Positions 54,545 through 62,554 of a DNA stretch of 64,000 nt are shown in pieces. The translations under genes and the position numbers were made by a program. Position 1 is the first letter of the stretch, and each line of letters begins with the position of its first letter. Below the pieces are notes generated by a model that made no database searches, was not told the origin of the DNA, and saw only the letters and a program-made list of their open reading frames with translations. The stretch is taken from positions 42,864 through 106,863 of the forward strand of contig DATKZM010000105.1 in the NCBI GenBank assembly GCA_035527975.1, written 5' to 3'. This DNA comes from DATKZM01 sp035527975. Lineage in GTDB: Bacteria > Pseudomonadota > Alphaproteobacteria > JAPULJ01.

Positions 54545-55414
54545 TTACGACATCGCGGCTCCTGGGAAATACGCTTCAGCGTTACGATATAGCACTTTTT
54601 CCAGCACCTCTTCCGAATAGCCCATGGAACGCCAGCGATCGACCATCATCTCGTATTTGAGGACCGGGAAGTCGCAACCGAACATGATGCGATCCTGCAA
54701 GCGGCCACCGATCTCGTGCTTCAGTGCGTCGGTGAGCTTTTTGGGCGACCAGCCGTGCAATTCGTAATGTACGTTGGCCTTGTGCAGCAGCACGGCGATC
54801 ATTTCGTCCTGCCACGGCCAGGCTGGCCGGGCCGCCAGTACTTTGAGCTCTGGAAAGCGCGCCGCCACCTCATCGACGTGGCGCGGGTGTCCATGGTCTT
54901 GAATGATACCCTGTCCACCCGGGAAACCCTGGCCGATGCCCGTCAGCCCCGTGTGAATAAGAACCGGCACTCCGGCGTCAATGGACGCCTTGTAGAATGG
55001 ATCATACAACGAATCGCTCGGCGGAACGCCGGCGCCCTGGCCGAACACACCGAACCCGATAAAACCGGCATCCGCAGCCAGCGCCCGTTCGAACTCGTCG
55101 ATCGCGGATTTTCCCACGCGCGGGTCGAAATTGAGCCAGTGGCCGAAAATCACATCGCTGTGCTGGCGTTGAACTTCGAACATGTAGTCGTGGTATTCGC
55201 GCATTTCCTCGATCGGCATCTTCGCCATGGCTATCCATGCGAGATCCAATACGACGCGCACGTTGTTGGCGCGGAAATAGTCCGCCATCTCGTCTTCGGT
55301 CTGGTACTCGGCCTTCGTGTTCCAGATCCGCTCTTGGCTGGCGAGCTCTTCTTCAGTCCTGAAGATGTAGCCCTTCTTCGTGCTCCAGTGCGAATGGCAG
55401 TCGAAGATCCGCAT
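54545..55414 (-). CDS. amidohydrolase-2 family metal enzyme (hydrolase or decarboxylase)
   Basis: A 289-residue TIM-barrel protein of the ACMSD-like superfamily. The N-terminal HxH metal motif is RIFDCHSHW and the C-terminal Asp is in MFGCDFPVLKYE; HTGLTGIG supplies the middle histidine. The usual barrel motif HxG before PW is replaced by LAARPAWPWQDE, a variant I associate with a subgroup of this family. ATG 55414 follows GGGGGGATC. It is 56 bases upstream of the PaaK-like gene, likely one transcript. It could decarboxylate or hydrolyse an aromatic or ring-opened acid. Confidence 0.8.
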   Translation of the reverse strand: MRIFDCHSHWSTKKGYIFRTEEELASQERIWNTKAEYQTEDEMADYFRANNVRVVLDLAWIAMAKMPIEEMREYHDYMFEVQRQHSDVIFGHWLNFDPRVGKSAIDEFERALAADAGFIGFGVFGQGAGVPPSDSLYDPFYKASIDAGVPVLIHTGLTGIGQGFPGGQGIIQDHGHPRHVDEVAARFPELKVLAARPAWPWQDEMIAVLLHKANVHYELHGWSPKKLTDALKHEIGGRLQDRIMFGCDFPVLKYEMMVDRWRSMGYSEEVLEKVLYRNAEAYFPGAAMS

Positions 55415-55673
55415 TCGTCGATCCCCCCAATATGGTTTGGCCATGTCAATCAGCCGATATATCGGTCCTATGCAAACGTGAGCATCCAAACTACGCCAGC
55501 ATAGTACCGGCGGGTGTCCGGCCAGTCGGACAGACCAAATGCATCAGCCCCATTTTTCACGAAGCCCCCGGAACGATTTCTTCCTCCTCCACATACTGAC
55601 CGACCGCAATCGCTCAAGTCGCCCCGGCGCCTGCGCATATTCCAGCATCCGTGAAGAGAGCCGCCGTCCAAAG

Positions 55674-55693
55674 AGTATACTAATTAGTATACT
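55674..55693. promoter_or_regulatory. perfect 20-bp AT-rich palindrome, operator candidate
   Basis: AGTATACTAATTAGTATACT is its own reverse complement and consists of two AGTATACT palindromes around AATT. It lies in GC-rich DNA 260 bases upstream of the amidohydrolase-ligase-transporter operon. GTATAC cores are typical of operators of GntR/FCD-type regulators; that link is inference. No regulator gene is in the neighbourhood. Confidence 0.55.
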
Positions 55694-55789
55694 GCGCAAT
55701 CGCTCTTGTGCCGCTCTTCAGGTGATTTGCCGCTCCGCTATGGATCCTTGTCGAGCCGTGTGCTTGGGGGCCGGAGCCAGACTTCAGGC

Positions 55790-56023
55790 TCAACCTGAGA
55801 GACGCGGGCGATCGGCGCCCGGCCGAGCAATTGGCCGGACGCGAAGCCGTATTGCATCCCCCAGCCGCCGCGCGGCGGCGGCAACATCCACGTCGACATT
55901 CGGTGTCGGGGCGCCGGTGTGTTTGGCGCCATTGACAGGCAGTGTGTCGGCGACAAGGACCGAGCCCAGGCCGATAAGCAGAATTGCCAAGGCGGCAACA
56001 GAGCGGCGTACGATCCGCCGCAT
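55790..56023 (-). pseudogene. N-terminal remnant of an M20-type peptidase
   Basis: A 77-residue frame with signal anchor MRRIVRRSVAALAILLIGLG and then LVADTLPVNG, VDVDVAAAARRLGDAIRL. Membrane-anchored M20 carboxypeptidases (PM20D1-like) begin in just this way with an NTLR-like turn and an A-A-RL-AIR helix. After that the expected RTVS/HxD metal site does not follow and the frame stops. The other 400 residues are absent. Assignment is from pattern memory. Confidence 0.45.
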
Positions 56024-56211
56024 AGCTTTTCCAAACCCAGCCCATCCTGCTCGCGCACGTCAGCGACGTATGACACCAGGGTCTCGTTGCGGACCGGGCC
56101 GCGGCACCCTGCCGCTGGGGTGGTCACCGAACGACGGTATCATGGGCCAGTTCCAATGACGCAACCGTCCGGACGAAACCGGACAAGCTCTGCCCCCCGA
56201 CCAGGTGTCGT

Positions 56212-56430
56212 GTGAGACCAACGGCTGTAAGCGGACATTCCACATGCGGCTGGGCGACGCGCCATGTGCTTGCGTGGCGGTTGTCGAACACGATGGATGC
56301 CGGGTTTTGCGTCGACGCACTGAACGAGGCGCTGGCTCGATACGTCCGGCCTGAGATCTTCAACACGGATCATGGCCTGCCCCCGCGAAGGCTGGGGGCA
56401 GCCAGTTCACCAGCCTCGACTTCACCGGCG
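56212..56430 (+). mobile_element. IS3-family transposase (OrfB) remnant
   Basis: The reading WATRHVLAWRLSNTMDAGFC, VDALNEALARYVRPEIFNTD from about 56251 to 56373 matches the DDE region of IS3-family OrfB (usual VLAWRLSNT and PEIFNTDQGSQFTS). The continuing GSQFTSLDFTGAL is found in another frame at 56397-56435, because 23 bases are inserted in between. Start, second half and inverted repeats are missing. A dead fragment. Confidence 0.75.
56377..56401. repeat. small palindrome inserted in the transposase remnant
   Basis: CTGCCCCC-GCGAAGGCT-GGGGGCAG is a perfect 8-bp-arm hairpin. Its core resembles the CCCCGCGAAGGCGGGG type of short repeats found between genes in many alphaproteobacteria. It breaks the transposase frame (a 23-base insert, shift of 2), with GGC on both sides. 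Confidence 0.6.
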
Positions 56431-56678
56431 CGCTCGGGGACCCGATTGAGTATGTCGAGAATGATGTTCTGTCGGCAGAACCGCTGTTCAAGACGCACGA
56501 GAGAATCGAAGGTTACCCAATTATATCAGGCGACCGTCCTGGGTTTGGCCCAGTTATGTTGGGATATTTGCAGGCTGGCCGTAATGGGATCGCTCTTGAC
56601 TGCCTCCACCGCCATCTACCAAGAACTGACCATTCTCTCAATGGGTTCGCCATTCTCAAGAATGGCCAAAGCTCGTAG
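56430..56678 (+). pseudogene. possible C-terminal remnant of an enolase-superfamily enzyme
   Basis: In frame with GSQFTSLDFTGAL, translation continues as DPIEYVENDVLSAEPLF, KTHERIEGYPIISGDRPGFG and ends at a TAG at 56676-56678. The stretch IEYVENDVL followed by EG..I..GDRPGFG is like the end of mandelate-racemase/muconate-lactonizing-type proteins (IEYVD..L, then DRPGLG). No barrel domain is left. A chance joining of two dead genes is the simplest view; evidence is modest. Confidence 0.35.
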
Positions 56679-56716
56679 CTCGACGGACATTTTCCTTGTC
56701 AGCCTTCGGGTTCGCA

Positions 56717-57772
56717 CTACGCCGCTCCGATCTTGAACAACGCGCGAGCGTTGTCCTCGAAGAACTGCTTCATCGCGGCGTCGTCGATCGGCATGGTCTC
56801 GAGCTCGCCCACCTCGGACGGCTGGAACTGCCAGGGATAGTCCATGGCGTACATCATCCGGTCGGCGCCGATGACCTCGCGGATGAACATGATCGGCGGT
56901 GTCCAGCCGATGCCGCTCGAGGTGTAGTGGAAGTTTTCGCGCAGGTATTCGCTCGCCTTGCGCTTGAGCGGATTGACGTCCGGATAGCGCTTCGAGACCG
57001 AGCTGCGCCCATGCATGAAGTCGATGCGCGACAACCAGTAGGGCAGTGCCTCGCCGCAGTGGCCGAGGATGATCTGCAGCTTCGGGAAGCGGTCGAACAG
57101 GCCGGCGACCAGGAGACGCAGCGCGTGCAGCCCGGTCTCGCAGGCGAAGCCGTAGACCCCCGCGTCGAGGCCGCGCTTCAGGAATGGCTCGATCATATTC
57201 GCCGGCGGCGTCTGCGGATGGAGGTAGATCGGGACGTCGAGCGCCTCGGCCGCCTCGAAAATCTCCCAGTACTGCTCGTCATCCAGATAGGTGCCCAGCG
57301 TGTGGGAGTTGACGATGCCGCCGCGCAGGCCGAGCTTCTTCACGCCGCGCTCGAGCTCCTTGGCCGCATTCGCTGGGTCGAGCGGGCTGAAGGCGGCAAG
57401 ACCGACATAGCGGCCTGGATGGCGCGCGATACCCTCGGCCAGCTCGTCGTTGAAGCGTTTGGACAGCGAGGTCGCCGTCGCCGGATCGAAGATCTGGACG
57501 CCGGGCGAGGTGAGCGACAGGACCTGGATGTCGATGCCGGAATCGTCCATGTCCCTGAGGCGCTCATCGTCGAGGTCCTGCATACGCCGGTTGTTGGCCC
57601 GCGCCATCTCCGTGTCGCTAGAGAAGAAGAAGCCCCACACGCTGTGGAAGCCCGGATCGCCGATGGCCTTTTCCTCGATCTCCTTGCGGAAAAGCTTCAG
57701 CAGCTCCGGCGGAGCCCAGGCCTCCTCGGTGGCAATGCGCTTGTAGGGCGGATTGGGGTTCTTCTCGTTCAT
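56717..57772 (-). CDS. amidohydrolase-2 family, gamma-resorcylate/2,3-dihydroxybenzoate decarboxylase-like
   Basis: A 351-residue metal TIM-barrel. It has DMDDSGIDIQVLSLTSPGVQ, HPGRYVGLAAFSPLDPANAA, LDVPIYLHPQTPP (middle His), LHALRLLVAGLFDRFPKLQI, ILGHCGEALPYWLSRIDF (third His) and ADRMMYAMDYPWQF with the catalytic Asp. This series matches non-oxidative aromatic acid decarboxylases (gamma-resorcylate, 2,3-dihydroxybenzoate). The N-terminal metal ligand is modified: TEEAW where these enzymes have EEHF. ATG 57772. It could remove CO2 from a hydroxylated aromatic acid made by the oxygenases in this window. Confidence 0.82.
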   Translation of the reverse strand: MNEKNPNPPYKRIATEEAWAPPELLKLFRKEIEEKAIGDPGFHSVWGFFFSSDTEMARANNRRMQDLDDERLRDMDDSGIDIQVLSLTSPGVQIFDPATATSLSKRFNDELAEGIARHPGRYVGLAAFSPLDPANAAKELERGVKKLGLRGGIVNSHTLGTYLDDEQYWEIFEAAEALDVPIYLHPQTPPANMIEPFLKRGLDAGVYGFACETGLHALRLLVAGLFDRFPKLQIILGHCGEALPYWLSRIDFMHGRSSVSKRYPDVNPLKRKASEYLRENFHYTSSGIGWTPPIMFIREVIGADRMMYAMDYPWQFQPSEVGELETMPIDDAAMKQFFEDNARALFKIGAA

Positions 57773-58730
57773 GTGTACTCCACTTTGTTGGACGGATCGT
57801 GGGTCGCGCGGGGGCGGGGCGTCGCGCTAGGAGGACAGTCGCTCTCACCAGATTGCGGGTATTTCGTAAATAGGCTCAATGAAAATGTCGGCGAGCCAGC
57901 GTCGTCGTGCGTAGCCTAACCCGATCCGGTCGTCCCGAGGCACGTGCGAACGCCCCTCTTGGAGTCGAAATTTGCGGCTACCGGTCCTACCTCGCCCTGA
58001 CAATAATTGCGGCCTGTCTATCAAACCGGCGTTTGCAGCGGCGAGTGCAACGGAGATTCTGACCAGTGCGCGGACACATATGGGCGCACGCCGTTACGCA
58101 GCGGCGGGAGTGGGACTGGAGAAAATCCGCAAGCGTGATATCGCTTCGCCGCTCCCAGGGTCGAATCAAGCCCTTCGAAGGGTTGCACTTCGCTGGCGGC
58201 GATCGATATCAGCGGCTTGTTGCCGCTCTTTGTTTTCGCTGTTACTCGCATCGTGGGCACCTTTGGGCGTGTCGTATGCTGCAGCGGAGACCCGCCAGGC
58301 AACCTTCGATCTCGGGCTCGAAGGTTGCCTGGCGGGGGTCGCAACGCGCCACGATAGTCGGGCAGCTCCGCCATCTGACCGACGCTGGCCAGTCGGGGTC
58401 GCGTCCTCTGATCCTTGGAAATGTCCATCAGCGATGTCCTGCCTCCCGGTGTGGTCCGGGGTTGTGGTGGCTCGTGGACCATCGTGACAGGCGTAATTGG
58501 GCAAGCAAAACGATGCCCACACGGAACCACCGCACAAATTAGCAAGTCAAATCAGGGGGATGCGCAACAGCAAAGTGGGAAGTCGCTATCCGTTCCCAGT
58601 TTGCTTGTTTGCCCAAGGCTTAACAACGAGCGTAACCGGAGTTGGGTGCCGAATCGAAAGAAAAAAGCACCACCAGTGCACCGCAGCACTTCTTGATGGA
58701 ATAGATTGTCCGCTAAGTCCTTGAAAAAAT
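57773..58730. other. gene-free region between the amidohydrolase and the integrated element
   Basis: About 960 bases where I see no convincing gene on either strand. It contains the perfect hairpin at 58291-58336. The GC content falls near 58490-58730 as the element is approached. The amidohydrolase promoter should be in the first 100 bases. Confidence 0.5.
58291..58336. repeat. perfect 19-bp inverted repeat
   Basis: CCCGCCAGGCAACCTTCGA at 58291-58309 is mirrored exactly at 58318-58336 with an 8-base spacer (TCTCGGGC). There is no T-run on either side, so a simple terminator is unlikely. It may be a duplicated insertion-sequence end or a structural element. Confidence 0.8.
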
Positions 58731-58780
58731 TGGCGCGCCCCGAGAGATTCGAACTCCCAACCTCCTGATCCGTAGTCAGG
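58731..58780 (-). other. attachment site: displaced 3' half of tRNA-Arg(ACG)
   Basis: Read on the minus strand, the segment runs from the anticodon arm (CCTGA, loop CTACGGA with anticodon ACG, TCAGG) through the variable region and the T arm (GTTGGGAGTTCGAATCTC) to GGCGCGCCA. The D arm and 5' acceptor strand are missing; the next bases on that side are unlike any tRNA. A tyrosine integrase starts 160 bases away, so this is most likely one att copy left when an element entered the tRNA gene. Confidence 0.82.
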
Positions 58781-58940
58781 AAATTAGAGGGGAATACGGA
58801 GGAATTATCAGAGAGTACAAGGAACGAGATCCGCTGAACACCTTGACCATATGGCCCGATAGGCGTAACTAGAGGGAATTGCGGGTGACACGAAAAACCG
58901 CTTCCTGTGTCACCCACCGTGTCACCCGAAAGGCCACGCC

Positions 58941-60236
58941 ATGCCAACCATGAATTTGACCGCCGCCGCCATCGCCCGCCACAAGCCCGCACCCGAGGGT
59001 AAGCGCATCGAGGTGTGGGATAAGGTCTTGCCTGGCTTCGGCGTGAGGATCACCGACGCGGGGCGCAAGACGTTCTTTGCCCGCTATGTCGTCACAGGCA
59101 GCGGACGCGAATTCCTGCCATTGGGGCCGTTCGTAGAAGGCGCGGCCAACGGTGAGCGAGGTTCCCTGTCCCATGCCCGCGCCGAGGCTGGAAGGGCGCT
59201 CGACTTAGCCAAGGTCGGGACCAGCCCGAAACAAACGCGGGCACGCGCCGGGGCCGCGGCCGAGCAAGCAACGGCGAGCACTTATCGCGCTGTCGTCTCA
59301 GACTTCATCGAAGAATATGCCAAGCCCCGCAACCGGGGGTGGCGCGAGGTTGAACGGCTGTTGCTGAAAGAGGGCGCGTTATGGCTTGACCGGCCGGTGG
59401 CATCCATTACCGCAGTCGATATTGTCATGTGCCTTAAAGCCGTTAAAAAGCGTGCGCCGATCGTGGCAAACCGGACGCTCGCCGCGTGGCGGCGTATGTT
59501 CAAATGGGCGGTCAAGCAACGCATCTACGGCATCGTGGTATCGCCCGCCGCCGATCTTGAAACACCGAGCCCGGAGGTCGAGCGTGAGCGGGTATTGAGC
59601 GAGGCCGAAATCAAAGCCGTATGGAGCGCGCTCGACGCGCTCGGCTGGCCGTTCGGCCCGATCTATCAGCTAAACTTGGTCTCCGCGCAGCGCCGGGGCG
59701 AGGTCGCATCCATGCGCTGGTCGGATATCGACCTTGGCGCCAAGGTGTGGACGCTGCCGCGCGAGGCGACCAAGAGCGGCCGCGCCCATGATGTGCCATT
59801 ATCCGATCTAGCGGTGACGATCCTCGATGGGCTGCCGCGCGTAGGAGAGTCCTATGTGTTCCCATCTCTCAACCCCCGCAAACGCACCGGGACCGAGCGG
59901 CCCGTGTCCGGTTTCTCGGCGGCAGTCAAGCGCGCCAAGAAGATCATCGCCGAGCGCGAGGCGAAAGGCGAAGGCGAGCGCGTTGACGACTGGAGGCTTC
60001 ACGATTTACGCCGGACGGCCACGACCGAAATGGCTCGGCTTGGCATCCCGGAGCACGTTCTAAAGCGCGTCCTCAACCACTCGACGCGCTCGATTTCGGG
60101 CGTGACTGGTATCTATAACCGACACGAATACGCCGAAGAAAAGCGGTCAGCGCTCGCGGCATGGGGACGACGACTGCAAGTAATTCTCGACGGCAAAACT
60201 GAGAACGTGGTTGAGCTTGCGGAAGCGCGGGCGTGA
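58941..60236 (+). CDS. tyrosine recombinase / phage-type integrase
   Basis: A 431-residue integrase. An N-terminal arm-binding domain of DUF4102 type (VWDKVLPGFGVRITDAGRKT) is followed by a SAM-like core-binding domain, then the catalytic domain. Visible catalytic residues are Arg in SAQRRGEVASMRW, HDLRRTATTEM (His-x-x-Arg), LNHST (His) and the tyrosine in GIYNRHEY. It would catalyse integration at the tRNA-Arg site just upstream. The stop overlaps the next start (GTGA). Confidence 0.95.
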   Translation: MPTMNLTAAAIARHKPAPEGKRIEVWDKVLPGFGVRITDAGRKTFFARYVVTGSGREFLPLGPFVEGAANGERGSLSHARAEAGRALDLAKVGTSPKQTRARAGAAAEQATASTYRAVVSDFIEEYAKPRNRGWREVERLLLKEGALWLDRPVASITAVDIVMCLKAVKKRAPIVANRTLAAWRRMFKWAVKQRIYGIVVSPAADLETPSPEVERERVLSEAEIKAVWSALDALGWPFGPIYQLNLVSAQRRGEVASMRWSDIDLGAKVWTLPREATKSGRAHDVPLSDLAVTILDGLPRVGESYVFPSLNPRKRTGTERPVSGFSAAVKRAKKIIAEREAKGEGERVDDWRLHDLRRTATTEMARLGIPEHVLKRVLNHSTRSISGVTGIYNRHEYAEEKRSALAAWGRRLQVILDGKTENVVELAEARA

Positions 60237-60850
60237 AGCCCGGCAAAAGTTGGTCGCCGCCCGTGCTGCCATTCCGACCTTACACTGAGGCGCAGGCGAA
60301 CGGGATAGCTGAGGCGCTGGAAGTCGTGATCGACAGCCCGGCACTAGAGCGGGTCGTGCGGGCCGCCGCGATCTACGTTGACACCCACGAGGCCATTGAC
60401 GCCCCTCCAGGTCATGAGAATTTCGCTGGTCAGCGGATCAAGATTGCCGACCGGCTGGCCAAGTTTCGCGACCGAGCGCGCAAGCTGGTGGAAGCAATCA
60501 ATGCGCTTCCACCGCAGGCACGCCGAAAGCTCGACCCGCTCGATCTGGAGTCCTTGCAGTCGCTTGCGACGCTGGGCCGGGTGAAGGCCGAGGCTGCTAT
60601 CAATGAGACCGCCGCCGGGAGGCGTGCGCGACCGCGCCATCGGGCGCGTAAGGCTCTCCTGAGTGCTTGTCAGGAAGCTTGGGAGACCAACCACGAAACG
60701 CGGGGCGAGATTACGTCACGCGACCAAGCTACCGGCCATTTTCACAGCGCCTATCGTGTATTCCTGCGGGCCGTCTGCGACCCCCTGCCCGACCTGTCTG
60801 CGCTATCCGACGATGCCCTACAGGACGCCACGCGACACCGAAAAAAGTAA
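60233..60850 (+). CDS. element-encoded hypothetical protein, 205 residues
   Basis: Unrecognised. Mostly helical by composition, with no membrane segment. Notable parts: PPVLPFRPYTEAQANGIAEA, FRDRARKLVEAINALPPQAR, and a basic middle AAGRRARPRHRARKALLSAC. GTG start overlaps the integrase stop, so it depends on integrase translation. The position directly after int suggests a role in excision control or element maintenance, but that is inference. Confidence 0.6.
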   Translation: MKPGKSWSPPVLPFRPYTEAQANGIAEALEVVIDSPALERVVRAAAIYVDTHEAIDAPPGHENFAGQRIKIADRLAKFRDRARKLVEAINALPPQARRKLDPLDLESLQSLATLGRVKAEAAINETAAGRRARPRHRARKALLSACQEAWETNHETRGEITSRDQATGHFHSAYRVFLRAVCDPLPDLSALSDDALQDATRHRKK

Positions 60851-60941
60851 AAGTTCGGATTTTTCCCACCCGTCACAACGCCCAAAATTTCGGGCACCCT
60901 CACGGAACCTTAGAGAATTGAGGCAACCATGAGGAACCGAT

Positions 60942-61160
60942 ATGGGAAAGGACGCCGACCGCTTCGTTACGCCATCGGCATTGCCCGACTACGGCGTTGA
61001 AATGACCGACAAGTGGCTCCGCGAGCTTGAAAGCCGCGGCGCATTTCCCTGCCGGGTCTATCTCTCCCCGCGCAAATTCGTCTATTCCGAGACCGAGCTG
61101 CAAGCGTGGATCGAAAAAAAAAAGCGTGAACGCGAAAGCGACACGCCCGCAGCTGCCTGA
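60942..61160 (+). CDS. AlpA-like/MerR-fold small DNA-binding protein
   Basis: A 72-residue basic protein. The stretch MTDKWLRELESRGAFP, CRVYLSPRKFVYSETELQAW and IEKKKRERES gives the winged-helix pattern of AlpA/excisionase-type proteins (a helix naming the site, a wing, then W-helix with basic tail). Such proteins often act as excisionase or activate element genes. ATG 60942 with GAGGAA upstream. Confidence 0.65.
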   Translation: MGKDADRFVTPSALPDYGVEMTDKWLRELESRGAFPCRVYLSPRKFVYSETELQAWIEKKKRERESDTPAAA

Positions 61161-61185
61161 TGGCCAACCAAACCCCGTAAACGAA

Positions 61186-61221
61186 ATCCACCCGGCGCAA
61201 GGGGCGTCGCACCGGGTGGAT
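61186..61221 (+). terminator. hairpin after the AlpA-like gene, possible terminator
   Basis: ATCCACCCGG at 61186-61195 pairs perfectly with CCGGGTGGAT at 61212-61221. The bases after it (CGATTCATTGTCTT) are only partly T-rich. It lies in the 119-base gap before the next set of overlapping genes, and may split the element into two transcripts. Confidence 0.45.
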
Positions 61222-61279
61222 CGATTCATTGTCTTGCTGGGGAGCGAGACGAAAACCCCTCGGATAAGGAGCAATCTCT

Positions 61280-61585
61280 TTGTATATGCAACGAACTGCG
61301 CACCAGCGCAAGCCCAACCTCAAGCCCAGCCTCAAGTCTAAGCCCAACGGCAAGCCTCGTTCTCGGAAGCATCCGAAGCGGGTTGAGCGGCGCAATGGCA
61401 CGAAGCCGCCGGCGGGTGTCCGCGTGTTCGGTGGGTCGTTGCCCGGCGCGATGGCCCGCCTCAAGGCGGCACGGATTACCGCGCTCAACTTCCCCGGCAG
61501 GGATGGGGCCGACTTCCTCGATGAAGCTCTGCACATTGAGCGGGGCATAGCCGCCGCAGCCGACTTCCAGCGGGCGCGGCCATGA
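61280..61585 (+). CDS. element-encoded small basic hypothetical protein
   Basis: Of the 101 residues, the first 45 are very basic and repetitive (KPNLKPSLKSKPNGKPRSRK), the rest more ordinary with RVFGGSLPGAMARLKAARIT. AAGGAG at 61266-61271 fits a TTG start at 61280; ATG 61286 is the alternative. The end overlaps the next gene in ATGA. Function not recognised; nucleic-acid binding is suggested only by charge. Confidence 0.5.
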   Translation: MYMQRTAHQRKPNLKPSLKSKPNGKPRSRKHPKRVERRNGTKPPAGVRVFGGSLPGAMARLKAARITALNFPGRDGADFLDEALHIERGIAAAADFQRARP

Positions 61586-61878
61586 ACGCGCCCCTAGCCC
61601 TCCCCGACCGGCAGCACAACCGGACCATCGCCCGTCTCAATTCGAGGTGGCAGGTCGTGGACGGCCCGCCGCACTGGCCAGGGCAATGGGTTCTGGCGCG
61701 GAAAAAGGGGTCGCCGAGGCCCGGTCGCACCGGCTGGGTAGGCAGCTCCTACCACACCGACCCAAACACGCTGGCGCGCGACATACGCGAACGCTGTGGG
61801 CCGGTTGCCCCGGAAGCACTGGCCGCGATCCTCACCCTCCCCAATCGTCATCCTCGAATTAAAAGGCACCGCCCATGA
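61582..61878 (+). CDS. element-encoded hypothetical protein, 98 residues
   Basis: Not recognised. WQVVDGPPHWPGQWVLARKK and GRTGWVGSSYHTDPNTLARD suggest a small soluble fold rich in tryptophan. Both ends overlap neighbouring genes by four bases (ATGA), which supports real translation. Probably part of the replication or regulation module of the element. Confidence 0.5.
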   Translation: MNAPLALPDRQHNRTIARLNSRWQVVDGPPHWPGQWVLARKKGSPRPGRTGWVGSSYHTDPNTLARDIRERCGPVAPEALAAILTLPNRHPRIKRHRP

Positions 61879-62219
61879 AACGCGAACGCATCACGCGCGT
61901 CTTGATCTTCGACAATCTCGCCGAGCCGACCAAGGCCAGTGTCAGCGGCAAGCGCCCACGCGAAGCCCTTGAAAAGCTCATCAGCGCCGGGCGGCATGGC
62001 GTGACCACCGCAACCCACTTCAATGCGGGGGTGCGGGTCAGCGACAGTATTTTCAAGTTGCGCAAGGTCGGTATCCCGATCTCGGCAGAGCGCGAACCGA
62101 ACTCCGATGGCGACGGCGGCACGCACGCCAAGTATCGGCTCGGGTGCAAGGTTGAAATCCTGTCCGATGCACAGGGCCCGGCCCACGATCACTCGCCGCC
62201 GCAACACGTCGGGGCCTGA
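61875..62219 (+). CDS. winged-helix-like phage-type regulatory protein
   Basis: A 114-residue protein. KRPREALEKLISAGRHGVTT, then HFNAGVRVSDSIFKLRKVGI and PISAEREP is the small winged-helix pattern often seen in prophage proteins (helix-turn-helix with a basic wing, then I-x-ER). Overlap with the preceding gene by four bases. May bind DNA as a regulator of the element. Confidence 0.55.
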   Translation: MKRERITRVLIFDNLAEPTKASVSGKRPREALEKLISAGRHGVTTATHFNAGVRVSDSIFKLRKVGIPISAEREPNSDGDGGTHAKYRLGCKVEILSDAQGPAHDHSPPQHVGA

Positions 62220-62220
62220 C

Positions 62221-62550
62221 GTGAACGCCGAACTCCCCCTAGCCAGCAACCGTGCTCTGCAAGTGGTGGAGCCGGTTGCCGAGCCCGCAGAGGACAAGAC
62301 CGACACTGAACATTTCGATTGGGAACGCGACAAGGACGACATTGCGGTTTCCCATCAAATGCCCATCGCGGTCTATCCGAATTGCCGGGGCGAGGTTGTT
62401 GTCAGGCAGCGCGGCGATATCTGCGACGAAGATGACCATTTCGTGGTGGTCCGACACACCGACGCGCGGTCCTTAGCGGACGCCATCATGCGCGAAGCAG
62501 GGGCAGCGGAAGAAGCGGCCAACCGTCCCGCGCCAACTCTGTTCGACTAA
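62221..62550 (+). CDS. element-encoded acidic hypothetical protein
   Basis: A 109-residue acidic protein with GTG start one base after the preceding stop. DTEHFDWERDKDDIAVSHQM and IAVYPNCRGEVVVRQRGDIC resemble a small beta-rich domain; HFVVVRHTDARSLADAIMRE follows. Not recognised. Its place between the winged-helix gene and the primase suggests an accessory to replication. Confidence 0.5.
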   Translation: MNAELPLASNRALQVVEPVAEPAEDKTDTEHFDWERDKDDIAVSHQMPIAVYPNCRGEVVVRQRGDICDEDDHFVVVRHTDARSLADAIMREAGAAEEAANRPAPTLFD

Positions 62551-62554
62551 GCCG

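Noticed and set aside
55738..56127. 130-codon minus-strand frame overlapping the M20 remnant.
   Set aside because: Different frame, no motif; the shorter frame at 55790-56023 has the signal-anchor pattern and a ribosome site.
58731..58815. A complete tRNA-Arg gene.
   Set aside because: Only the anticodon arm to the 3' end is present; the bases where the D arm and 5' acceptor should be do not pair.
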